This document shows, piece after piece, positions 1-11,266 of a stretch of DNA of 64,000 nucleotides. Each line of letters opens with the position of its first letter. Positions within the stretch are counted from its first letter, which is position 1. The stretch is from Stromatinia cepivora (Eukaryota > Ascomycota > Leotiomycetes > Helotiales > Sclerotiniaceae). The stretch spans positions 124,001-188,000 of the forward strand of contig RCTD01000013.1 of NCBI GenBank assembly GCA_014898415.1, given 5' to 3'. Under the pieces are notes generated by a model. It was not told the origin of the DNA and did not search any database. It saw nothing but the letters and a program-made list of their open reading frames with translations. Both the position numbers and the translations under genes were made by a program.

Positions 1-707
1 GAAATTTATTAAATATTAAATAAAATATTTTTATATAATTTTGTTTCGAAATTATATATATTCGAAATCAAAAAAGCAAAAAAGTTCAAAAAAATCGTTT
101 ATTTTATATAGGAAAACTATCATATATTCGAAATTTTGAAAAATTTGAATTTTAAATTAGTATAACTTTTGAACAAAAATTACAAAAAATAAAAAATAAT
201 TTTTTTTATAATTCAATTGTATTTAATTATTATATTATAAAATTTCAGATATTTTTATTAAATGTTTAAAAAATTATTCGATATTTAATTTTATATAAAA
301 AAATATAATTTTTATAGAGATTCTATTACGAATTCGAATAGTATACAATAAATAGATTTCAGAACTCTTACAATTGTTTTCGATCTCATTATAGTTCCAA
401 AAGGCATAGTTCGATATATGTTAATATCAAAAAAAGACACACCTAAGCCAAATCTCAATAATTCCAGAAAAAAAGCTCTCGACCGGCTGGTATTGCTAGT
501 ACTTTATCTCCAAGAACCTGACGCCCATACTCATAAAGCCTAATATTAAGCCTATCTCCATGTGGTATCTGGATTATCTCCCATTATGTTCAACGGTAAA
601 TGGTCGTATATCGATATATTCCACAAGCTTTCCAAAAACCCAATGAACCCAATATCCAGAAAATGCATTACCCCTCGATAGTGTCCGAGTCCGCCCCGCC
701 CATAACT
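1..707. other. AT-rich gene-free stretch
   Basis: About the first 360 bases are almost entirely A and T, with many TA and AAT/ATT runs and no reading frame of note. Composition then returns to normal up to the CYSTM-like gene at 708. Such sharp AT islands in ascomycetes are often remnants of transposons mutated by RIP, but no element can be recognised here. A second, similar island lies near 40.9-41.5 kb. Confidence 0.6.
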
Positions 708-1070
708 TCACATAACGCTACAACCACAACAACAGCAAGCTGCTGCACATCCTGCGCAACATCCCAAAGCGACATCATCCTTATTATGTTTCCTTTCAAT
801 CTGTTGTTGCTGAACATATACTACTTCTCTCTGTCCTCCCCTTCCATCGTTGATTACGTATGTTGGTTGAGGTTGATGTGGCGGTTTATTTTCGTACTCT
901 TCTTGACTGTAGACAGGTGGCATGTTTGCGACATCTGCTGGTTCACGATCCCAGAGACTTCGATGAGGTTCTTGAGGTTTTTGTGCCATTTTTGATCGCG
1001 AATAATAGTCGTAGATTGGTTGATTTTGCGATGGTGATTTGGTTGATGAATGCGGTTCGTGGTTTGACAT
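708..1070 (-). CDS. Small cysteine-rich CYSTM-like membrane-associated protein
   Basis: Single-exon reading frame of 120 residues. The first 90 or so residues are polar and rich in Pro, Gln, Ser and Tyr. The last 18 residues form a dense cysteine tail, GCCAGCAAACCCCGCSVM, with nine cysteines and small residues. This layout, a low-complexity polar head and a C-terminal Cys/Ala/Gly membrane module, is that of the eukaryotic CYSTM family, whose members are linked to stress tolerance and sit at the plasma membrane. The start chosen is the ATG at 1070, which gives a normal family length. The gene stands alone with long gene-free flanks. The family assignment rests on the tail only; palmitoylation of the cysteines is an inference. 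Confidence 0.65.
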   Translation of the reverse strand: MSNHEPHSSTKSPSQNQPIYDYYSRSKMAQKPQEPHRSLWDREPADVANMPPVYSQEEYENKPPHQPQPTYVINDGRGGQREVVYVQQQQIERKHNKDDVALGCCAGCAAACCCCGCSVM

Positions 1071-1965
1071 TCAAATACTGGAAGGTTGAGTTCGTTGCTT
1101 TTTCCCGCCCCAAATAATTATGATTCACTTTAATCTTTTCCTTACTTTGCGCACAGTTTTGAGTCAATCGAATCAATCAAAAAGCCAGCCTCCATTTACT
1201 TCCAGCACGAAAGGAAATGAGCGACAGCAACCTAAGAGATAAATACTTATTTCGGTTCATTTTCACATTTTCTCACCCAACAATAGGCTGAAAGGGAACC
1301 CGACCTCTATCCCTGCTTGACTACTCAGCCTCTTGTTATATCCAATCATGAAGGATCACGGTGATGAGGATTCAAAATGAGGTTGCATAGAGGAAAAAGA
1401 TCAGTCGATATGTAGTACGGCGCAGGGATCTTATATAAGCCCGGTGAGGTTGATTGCTCGATAAGGCCGCGATACAGCAAGGAATGATCTTTCTTTTATC
1501 AAAAATTACACGACGAAGAATCCTCCATAGAACAATCTACGGCCTTTCGTTCTTCTGGATTACTCAAATAGGGGGAAGGATTCGTCTAAACCTCAAATGC
1601 TCGACGCGGTTCCCCAAACCACTCATTACGACTCCATACCCAACTCTAAGTTGTGGATCAATGCAACCCTGTTGCAACTGATGGTTATCTCAAAATACGG
1701 ACCTCACCCAGTGTCTACTACAGACCTTTCAATCCCACGTTCATACACAAAAATAATTATGGCTCCTCGAGGCCCTCGAATACGATTCAAGCCGATGTTC
1801 TTCCTCATCGCTTTCCCTCTAGTCATATTGAGCGTTCGAAAGCCTTATGTGCCTCCACACAAGAGGGCATAATTTTCGTGTCTTGAGCTCTTCGTCATTT
1901 ATGATAGTGTATTCGAAGACCAAAATAGATCATGCATAAGGCTTATCTGGGCGATACCCGAATTG

Positions 1966-2041
1966 GATGAGGCTGATGAATGGGACCACTAGGTGAACCA
2001 CTCATTGTTGCACCTAAAACATACGATGAATCAGCCTCATC
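1966..2041. repeat. Inverted repeat, 12-bp perfect arms
   Basis: GATGAGGCTGAT at 1966-1977 is matched by its exact reverse complement at 2030-2041, 52 bases apart. A second, nested pair (TAGGTG and CACCTA) lies inside the loop. This could be a hairpin-forming RNA, a small transposon footprint or a protein-binding palindrome. No gene is tied to it. Confidence 0.55.
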
Positions 2042-2968
2042 ATTGTGATCACATAACTTTAGATCCAAGTTGTTTTCAGATCAGGCCTATGAATTGGTCT
2101 GAAGTGAACCCGATTATTTGGTACGGATTATCATCAGTGAGCCTAAATTTTACCTTCGGATAGGTTCTTTCCTATCCTGTCCTATAAATAGCCATATTTT
2201 GAGGCAGATGCATCCTCCGAGAGAAACTGTGTAACAGCTTCGATCTTGCCAGGCTTTCAACTTCCGCTACACCCGCTTTAAAATGCCACGGTGATATTCG
2301 CACTGCTCATACAACCGATGTCCCGAAGCCTGCTGCCTGACTCCCAAAGGTCCATTGAACCCGACGATCGTCTCCGACATTTTATCCACGTTATCAACGT
2401 TCACCAATGTTCATGTCCAAGGTTGGAAGGCACACATCTCGGGCTATACCTTTACTTTGAGTACTTAATTATGGCAGTATTTGATAGTAGGGGAGATCAC
2501 GAGACACGATACAGACTGCTAGTTTGGACAAGGTAGTATAGCCAAGGTGGCAACCTACGTTTGGTGCGTGTATTTCGACCATTGGGATAATATCTAATTA
2601 ACAAGAGCATCATCAATTGCAATTATGTAATTTTATTAGATCCAGTATCATCCAAGAACACTGAGTGTGTCATCCATCTTGTGTTTATGATAGATTCTAC
2701 TGCTAATCTGCGTCGTATCATATCGTTACTCTCTTGTATTCTCTATCTTATTCACATTCACTCCAGCCCACGCATTACTATCACAGCCTGAATCCTACTA
2801 ATTCACAATCCCAGCATGAGGAAACATCTCTGGTGGTCAGACTGTCGAGACTTTATCCCGTTCAAGAAGTTTCTTGAACATGGTATTCCTCAACGTCTTC
2901 TACCTTCTCAATTACAATCTGCTGCTTTTAATGCGTGGAAAATCCTTGACCGTGTCCATAGGAAAAAA

Positions 2969-2982
2969 CCCCCCCCCCCCCC
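2969..2982. repeat. C14 homopolymer
   Basis: Fourteen consecutive C on the plus strand, preceded by six A. Its length may be unreliable in assembly. No gene overlaps it. Confidence 0.9.
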
Positions 2983-5900
2983 GGAGCCTATGTTTTATTG
3001 TCGGATTTATTTCTCTTTTTTTCAACGCTGCTTCCTGCTATAGAAACTAGTCATTAATGTACAAGATCGATTGAAACAGCAGGGCTTCAATGTTCGAGCC
3101 TAGGTAGGATAATCGGGCTTGACTGTTTGGGGTTGAGTGGGATAATGAGATGTAAATGTTCGAAATAAAGTGGAACAAGGGGCTTCATTATACGATTGTA
3201 GATAGGATGAAGATTTCTCCTTCACCATTTTCTCCCTCACTACGGGGTAAAATAGTGAACATATATTGTGAGAGCGGACGGAGAGAGCATGAGACTAAAT
3301 CGATTCGTTCCAAAGAAAAACACACTGCTGCACCTCCGAATTGAAACCCATAAATACTCTTTGCTTGAAGAGGAACACTGGTAGATTTTGTACTTTCATA
3401 CCGCGTCTCTCCTTTCTTTCTGCCTAGCTTTTATGTTTATGAATATCACTTTTTATCTGGGGCCATACGAGATATTTTGTCACTGCCTTGTTTGTCATCC
3501 TCCATATCAGGGATTTGATATTAAATTCGGGTGACACTTCATTCCTTGCTCGGTCATCTCTATCGCCTGAAATTTGGCACTGCCGGCCATTTCTTATCAC
3601 TGCCCACAATAATCTTCTACCTCGCGTGTGTCACATCTACAATGCTGGCCCTTGAACCCGATGAATGACAGTGGGAAACTTGCAGCAAGTGAAAGCAGCA
3701 TCAATAGGTCGACAAAAACCCCAATTTCGTCAGCACCTACTTTGGGTAAACATCTACGCCGATTATGCTCACCTGGTCGGCTCTCCGTTGTGACTACTTC
3801 ATATGTTCTTCCCTGACGAATTTTTCTGGTATTCACTTCATGGGAGAGAGAACGTTGCTGATTCCGAGGCAAGTAAAATTGTTCCATAACCGATCACATG
3901 CATGAAAATAGATTCGATGCAAGGAGCTAGTATCTGGATTCATTCTAAATTGAGCAACCCCCATATAACCCATCGAATCAACACGTTGTGTCTACAATGA
4001 CTCCTGGCCTCAAAAATGTCCAAACTTTTCCATGATATTTAAGGGACCCCCACTGCTCGTACATTCGAATATCGTCAGCGCAAAGGACCACATAATACCA
4101 GTTCCTAAGGTCGAGTATTTCCTTGCTCTTGATAGATTTCAGATGGGGAATCGTCTTTCACATACATATTACCAGTCACATTCAGACGAATGTTTAAAGC
4201 ATTGTCTTTTATACTAGTGCTCTGATTGTCAATGATTCGTTTTGTTGTCAGTGATGAGATTTACCAGACGATATAGTCCTTTACAATAGGATGACTATAA
4301 ATTCTATTTCGAATCCAGTGGCATGAGGAAGATACAGGTGAAAGTTGCGATGCACCACGAATGCGGCAAAGTCCACACCCCCGCGTTTCCTGACTCGGTC
4401 AACGTGTGATATAGATAATAAGCAAGGCACTCCATTGTATCCTTATCACTTATATAGCTACTGCATACCCTAGAAAAATACCGTACATCCAGTATGCAAT
4501 ATTCGGTATTCACAAAAAAAAAACCATGCTTTCCTACCCCTCTTTTACCCCGCTCTTTCACATACTCCATATCCTTCCACGATCTATTTCCATTTCCCAC
4601 AAGCATCGTCTGGATATATAAAGCTCGCTTTTGCTCCTTCCATGCTCCTCATCATGGGAACTTGCATCAAACTCGATATTTCAAATACCATGGGGATGGT
4701 GGAATGTTTCTCTATCTAGACATGTGTTTTCATCGTCGTAATGAGAGTATCGGGTGGGATTTCGTTTTCGTTTTATCGTTTCTATCTATATCGCCTCTGA
4801 TGTTGCTAATAGTGTGTGTTTTTGTTGTCACTCAGAAAGTGATCATTTCTTTACTATCTCCCATGGAAAGATGGAATTGGTTCGGTTCTATATTACCAGG
4901 ATGGACTTATACTCAAGGATAATATAGTGCTATCATTTCGTTCAGCTATCATGTGAGGAGAACCCAACCATATGCATCGATGATTTTTTAGAGTGAGTGT
5001 GATACTTGTTCAGTATTATTGTATGGGATATTAAGAGTTATTTATAGTATACTCTTGATATTTTCCTCGTTTGAATTTTTGTCCTATTTTAGCGTTAGTT
5101 CATACACCTCCTCCTACTAGGTGTGTATCAATATCCCGTGTCGCCATAAGTTTCTAAGAAATTGCTTTAGATAGCGGTTGAGGCACCTGCGAAGAATTAT
5201 CAGGGGATTCCTTTCAATTGGGTGATTCACAGTTTTGTATCAGATTATACTTTGTTCGCGAAATCGCCTTTTGAGGGTATTAGTTGTGTATTTTCAAACC
5301 GATTTTTTTCAGTTGCCATTGTCGGATTTCCTACCGTTATCTGTGTATTACTCCCTTCCAAAACTTCTGCAAAATGTTCAATGGTGATACAGCAAGAAAT
5401 TCAGTAAGCAAAAGAAAAGGAGTTGCAATACCTTGCCACTATCACCATGAAAGTACTTTTCGGACATGGTTTCTGAATTTACAGAACTGTAATCGTGCTG
5501 ATGAAGTCCTTAAATAGAGACCTGCTTTCTTTGTAACTCGGTGAATTATCGCGTGATATCCTAGCTGCTCATCTCTGGTTCTATTATCCAGTGTCGTGTT
5601 ATATAAACCACAGCCAGCGCTATTGCTATCGGTGTCCTCAACTACAAATCAAATGGCTTCAGAAAGGTTCGGGAATCGACGCGTTGGTGCCGCCATTACG
5701 AGTCGTCGATTACTTCTCATAACTCCGGCGAGATATTTTGTGTCTAAACTTGCTGGGTAAAGTTATATCACCGCTATCAGAACAATGAATTTGCTATCCT
5801 CTTTATTAGTAATGTCAAAAAATATGATGAATCCTCGAAACCAAACTGGTGTTTGGACGGGAAAATTGTGTAGAAGCTGTACCCGGATATATTGTGAGAT

Positions 5901-8900
5901 GCTGTTGAATCTTATTTCGGAAGCCTTGGTGATTCTCCCAACTTCCTGTCTAGAAATACCTTGCACGGTGTGGTATAATATGATTATTAAAGAATAGATA
6001 GTATAGCTCTTATATAGAACTCTGCCATTGCGTTTAAGCTGTAGAAGAGTGGATAGTGAATGTAGTTTTTTCCTTCTCCTCAATACCACTTACGGGATTT
6101 GGTAATTTCTCCCCTGCGGCTCAACATATTCGATTTTTCAGTGGTCCATCAAAGATTTTCCTGATCTAGATGATTTACTAGTTGTACCCCATGCACCAAA
6201 AATGAATGATGGCCTTATTATTATACACCTACTTCTCACGGCTTTATCCGCATCAATGAACCTGAAAACAACAACGTAACAATCATTTTTGGTGTGGTCG
6301 CCGTCCGGGTTGGTCTTTGGATTTTCTCAAGTCCCTTGGTCGAGTTTCTACAGAAGGCCTTGAGCACTTCTCCTCCTTCAAATCTGAAAATTTAGGCCGT
6401 TTGTTAAGCGCTATTTACTCGTCCGACAACGACGATGTGAAAAAAGTATTGACGGCAGTCTATTTTTTCGAAAGAACAATCACTCAACACTACGAGATTC
6501 TTGAACTTCACAAATAACCATACAAATAGAATATCCTACCTACCGCGAAATCAATCACATAATACAAAGGCAGGGATCTAGAAGGAAACATGAAAGTTTG
6601 AGCGGACTGCACAAGGCCTGACTTCCACCCTTAAATTTATTAAGCGTTTTGAAGCTTATGTATGAGGACTTGATATGGAAGGTAGAGGTTTATAGAATGA
6701 TCGAGGGCTTGAGAAGGAGCGTATTGGAGGGTATATGTGAGGCAAGCCAGCCGAGCCAAAGATAGAGAGGAATTGTAAAGGTGGCTGCAGAGGGCAAACT
6801 GACGGGGCTCTGGTGAGCATATTGGGTATCATTCGCTCACTAATTCACCATCCCTACCAAACCCCATACCTCTTAATCATGGACACCTAATAATCCCCAC
6901 CTTCCAGCCTCATTTTACGCATTAGAAGCTACATAAGCCTCTCAGGCCCACGCACAAGGGTCCTGTATATGTTCTTCGGAATAAGAATCATGATCGATGG
7001 TGCGGGTTTGAATTGTGAACGCTGGCTGGCGTGTGGCAAGATTTTTGTGAGCTTGAGTGAGTTTGGAAATAGTATCCGAGTCTGAGCCTGGTATAATTGC
7101 TGGAGGTGATGAGGGTGATGTTTATTGTCATTGTTATTGCTCTTGATAATTGTTTGCTGGGATTTGTGATGTTGTTGTTAACTAGAATTCTAATGATATC
7201 GATACTGATGTCAGATGTTAGTGCGATGACAACTCCATCACATCACAAAAAGCTCTTTTACTCTATTTTTGAATAAATTGTTTAGTCAGGTATATTGAAA
7301 CTCGATGTTCTTCTGAGTAAAGATGCGATCTTAACTCGACTTCAACGTTGGAAACATGCTGTTTGCTTTGAACACTTACCTTTCTATGATGGTACTGTGG
7401 TAGTATATATAAAATATGAATCAAGTTTGAGGACTAGGTACGAGGGTGCTGTCTCGGGGAAAATTGAGTTGGTGAATTGGTGCAGAGATCTTAAGTGTGA
7501 TCTGAATCATCTCATGGAGTGGTTGAGAAATTTAAAATTAGGCAATGCTTGCTTGTGGTGAATGTCTGAAGTCTAACGTGTGCATGAGACCCACAGCCGA
7601 CTCGTTCTCTCCTTATTTTTGCACATCACAAGCATATAAAGAGTCTTAGATTGCAGGTATGTTTTCTGCACTTGTGTACAAACCAGTCTACATTCTGAAA
7701 ATTCATGTGCGTGACCTAGTGGTCAGAAAGGATGATTGCGCGGCAACTATCCTGCATAGAAGAAACGGAAAGAAGCAGTAGACAATGATAGTGCGTTGTC
7801 TATCTGGTAGAACTCTCATCTCATACTTTTCATCCATTCCAACTTACTGTTGTTGTACGTGTCACATTATTGCCATTGCCAGCTATAGCTACGATTGCCG
7901 GTACACAATACCATTATTCCGATATATTCCACTCGGAATGGCTACGCAGCTCCATATACTTGGATACTTGGTAGAAGCAAGCTTACAGCGCGAATGAGAA
8001 CTTGCTTGAAATGCAGTGAGTTGCACATTTACTATGCTTGCTTTGATCAAATGCCGTTGAGGAAGGAGATGTTTATATAATAACCATCTGAGGGAATTAA
8101 GCACCCTAACACTCTATTCAGTGGGATTTGTAGAGAGAGTGAATTACCATGAAGACGTGAAGCACCAAATGAATCCACAATGACGTTTTATGGATCAATG
8201 GGAGGATCAAGCGAATATATCTCAGAACATCTCCATCCTCCGTGCATAAATACCCCCTACTCACCTTCCATGCCTGCTCAAACCATACTTTCAGAATGGG
8301 AGCAAATTCAAGACATGCGTAACGTTGATATTACGATGAAAATTATTTATGCCATAGCAGAAAAAATTGAAGATGCGCGCTTGCGGTACGGTGGTCTGTC
8401 CGAGTTTTGAGGAAAAGCTGGAAGAAAGGCTGTATTGTTGTGCTTTACTTTATATACAGTATATCAGATGATAGCCATGATAGTAATTAATAGTGATAGA
8501 AACCCGATATAACTACAACAAGAAATAATCAACAACAAAACCAAAAACAAAAGACAACAAAACCAGTATATCTTAGCTTCAGCATCAGCATCAGCCAATG
8601 TACAAGAAAAAACTTGATAAAAGCAGTCTTAGAAAGTTTGATAGGAGACTCAAGCTTTACAGGACCGAGAACAATTCTCCATAGACCATTTTAACTATGA
8701 AGTTTTGGTGAAGAGAAAAGATGAAGATTTCAACTTGGTACTGTAGATGTTTAAATATGAGTCTTCTTTTGGAAAGGATACGGGGTAAGGGAATGGAGAC
8801 GAGGATGGAGAATGGGGCAGGGAGTGGGAGTGAATATGAGGGGAGGAAAGAAGAGCTGTAGTGTGTGTGCTGGGTAGAAGGCAGGGCAGATAAGTGATAG

Positions 8901-9256
8901 GTGGTGAAGGGGAGTTGAGTAGCATGGAAGGCATGGAATAGGGAATTTTGTGGAAACAGAATGAATTGGGCGAAAGGGTATTAGAGGTACGTAGGCTGAG
9001 TGGACGAGATGTATGTTGGTGGTGGTAGGGTAGGAAGATGTTTTGAAACTCTCCAACGTTCCATTGCTTCATGAAACCTAAGCTCAGAACGTCGGCCTCG
9101 TTTATTGATGCTTCCTTTTCAAGCGCCAAAGCGTACACTGGACATGGAGAAAAGTGCCCTGCAAGTCAAAAAACAACGAAAGTTGAAGCTAGATGCGCTG
9201 TACGTGATGGTATTGTGTTACATGCTATATCTACTTCATTCTCGAAAATACTGAAT

Positions 9257-10497
9257 TTAATCAACCAACTTTCCATAGAAAGGAACACCCATGGCGCTCA
9301 ATAAAAGTCTAGCATGACGATCAGATGTTGCTGTTGTTTTGACTGTGACATGAAATCCGGGAATCAACCTAGGTGGATACATCTAAGGGAATTGTGTTAG
9401 TTGCGGAACAAAAATGAAAGGGCCTTAAAACCATGGATAAAATTCTTACATCGTAGTTGACCTGAACTTCAGGGAATAAAATAGTGCCCTCTCTGTTGAA
9501 ACCAAATGATAGATTTCCACTACCATCTCCAGTTGAACCTATCTCAATTAGCCTTCATCTTTCAAGATCCACAAGGGTAACTTACCCTTTACACCTTGCC
9601 AATCCTTAATTTTTGGAAATACTAAATTGATACACTTATCAAGAAACTCCAATGCATCATTATTCCTCATAGTACAAGTTAACGAAACTGGCATGCCCTT
9701 TCGAATACCAAATTGTGCAACGTTATGTAACGCCTTATGAATTTCCGGCCTAACGCCTGTAATTGATTGTAGTACAATACCAGCAACATGTAGATGTGCG
9801 GAATCTCCAAGTGCACCTTTAACCATCGAATGTACAGTGATTTCTTCGATTTTAGGAATGTTGCGCCAGGTGATATCTTGTTCAATAAGACGTAAAACAT
9901 CTCCACCACGAGGACCTCTCTTTGGTCTACCTTTATGATATGGTGAGGAGTCATCCCATGTTCGTAAACGATCGCCTTTGGGAATTGCAACGGTTCCAGG
10001 AGGTTTGTGAACATATGCCATAGTCATGATATCGTGGGAGATGGTGGATTGATAGGTTTGTTCGAGACGATTGGGACCGAATGGACCAGGAACGAATTCT
10101 CGAGATGATGGATCGGATTTTGGTGGGGGTTGATGAGGATGGAGGGGTCCTCGATAGTATCTTGGTGATCGAAATTGGTATCTATGGAAGACATAAGCAT
10201 TGCCCCCTCTTTTCTTCTTTTGGTTCTGTCGCAATCATACCGACTGGCAGGAAGTTCCCTCTTCCGCCCCTGTGCCGTCTTTATAGGGTCGAAACTTTCA
10301 ATGACTTCATTCGGCACAGATGTTGAAGTAAATGAAGACTTCGATTCGAGATCTTGGAAGTCTTCTGGGATTTCTTTTGCTGCAACAGCCTCCCCAGATA
10401 CATATCTGCGACAATTCCTTCCTATCGATGTTGGCCTTGACCTTATTTCTCTTCTAGAAAATCGACATAACGTCGATGATATTTCTCGTAAAGCCAT
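9257..10497 (-). CDS. MRPL7: Mitochondrial large-subunit ribosomal protein uL5m (L5/MRPL7)
   Basis: Structural protein of the mitochondrial large ribosomal subunit; bacterial L5 binds 5S rRNA at the central protuberance. Four exons fit without frame breaks: 10497-10241, 10181-9586, 9538-9450 and 9382-9257, giving 355 residues. The second intron is only 47 nt and all introns are GT-AG. The N-terminus (MALREISSTLCRFSRREIR) is rich in Arg and Ser with no acids in its first ten residues but one, as in a mitochondrial targeting peptide. The C-terminal half carries the L5 signatures, including ITGVRPEIHKALHNVAQFGI, RNNDALEFLDKCINLVFPKI and, in the last exon, FHVTVKTTATSDRHARLLL. An in-frame ATG exists 18 codons upstream (10551), but the downstream one fits the presequence better. 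Confidence 0.93.
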
Positions 10498-11266
10498 GTT
10501 GTGGTGTATATCCAGAGGGATTGGATCAACTTCTCCAAATGACAATATCAAAAAATATCTCCAGATTTGCCTTAATTTCCGTATGAGGCAACCAGAAAAT
10601 AATTTTGCTTATCTAATTGCACTGAGCTACCCACTTTGAGCATCAGATTGTCTTACCAAGCAGCCAATGATATATTGTCAATTGATTGGTCCAAGGAAGC
10701 TTTAATTAGTATCTAAATGCTCATGCGGCAAGGATTACCATTTATCCATTACGACCTACCTACCTAGGTAATCCATATGAATAATAGTATTTACACTAGA
10801 ACGATTCGGAGAAAGTTCCCCCCCCCTGCACCGAAGAGGATCATCAATTTATTCTTCTACATGGTGGAAGTGGAGTCCTGTTTCTTATCCTCTTATGTTC
10901 TCATCCTCTTCATTAAGAAAAGAAGATAAACAACCACAATACCAACCAACTACAACAATTTATGCTTTCCCTTCAAAGTTGCCACACATCCGCTCAATAC
11001 ATACACGCATTGAACGAAGTCAAATACTCAAAGGTCAAACGCCTCGGATCCATTTGCGAAGCTTTAGGGAGCAATCAGTCACTCGATTCATCCGGTCTTT
11101 TAGGATATGGAGTATAACAGTCCATCCCAGCGTTGAATCGTACCCTGTTGTACACATTTCGAGCCCCACCACTTCGATTTCAGGGTCCAATTATTCCAAC
11201 GATTCCTCCACAAGAACAATATTTACATACGAGATCTGTTAGGGAATTGCGAAAACATTCTTCATC
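10498..11266. other. Divergent intergenic region between uL5m and the USP gene
   Basis: About 770 bases separate two divergently transcribed starts, so both promoters should lie here. It contains a run of eight C near 10818 and pyrimidine-rich patches. An open frame at 10895-11242 begins with ATG but shows no family features and ends just before the USP start. No clear TATA box was seen. Confidence 0.5.

Larger units (their letters stand above)
1071..9256. other. 8-kb gene-poor region
   Basis: No protein family is recognisable on either strand. Several open frames of 60-147 codons exist but most lack an ATG start or coding character. Visible items: an inverted repeat at 1966-2041, a 14-base C run at 2969-2982, TATA-like boxes near 2183 and 5597, and a short ATG frame at 5653-5760 (35 codons) after the second TATA-like box. 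An ATG frame at 8180-8410 (76 codons) could encode a small unknown protein. A Pro/Ser-rich open frame on the minus strand at 8695-9138 lies just beyond the uL5m stop codon and may be its 3' flank. Decayed genes or non-coding transcripts cannot be excluded. Confidence 0.5.

Noticed and set aside
4494..4922. 142-codon plus-strand frame with a hydrophobic stretch
   Set aside because: Starts at an ATG but composition looks random, codons are not biased and no family is recognisable.
8695..9138. 147-codon minus-strand frame next to uL5m
   Set aside because: Most of it is low-complexity Ser/Pro/His/Leu sequence, it lacks an ATG at its 5' end, and it lies directly after the uL5m stop, so it is probably 3' flank.
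10895..11242. 115-codon frame before the USP gene
   Set aside because: Lies in the divergent promoter region, has no domain and stops just before the USP start without a splice that would join it.
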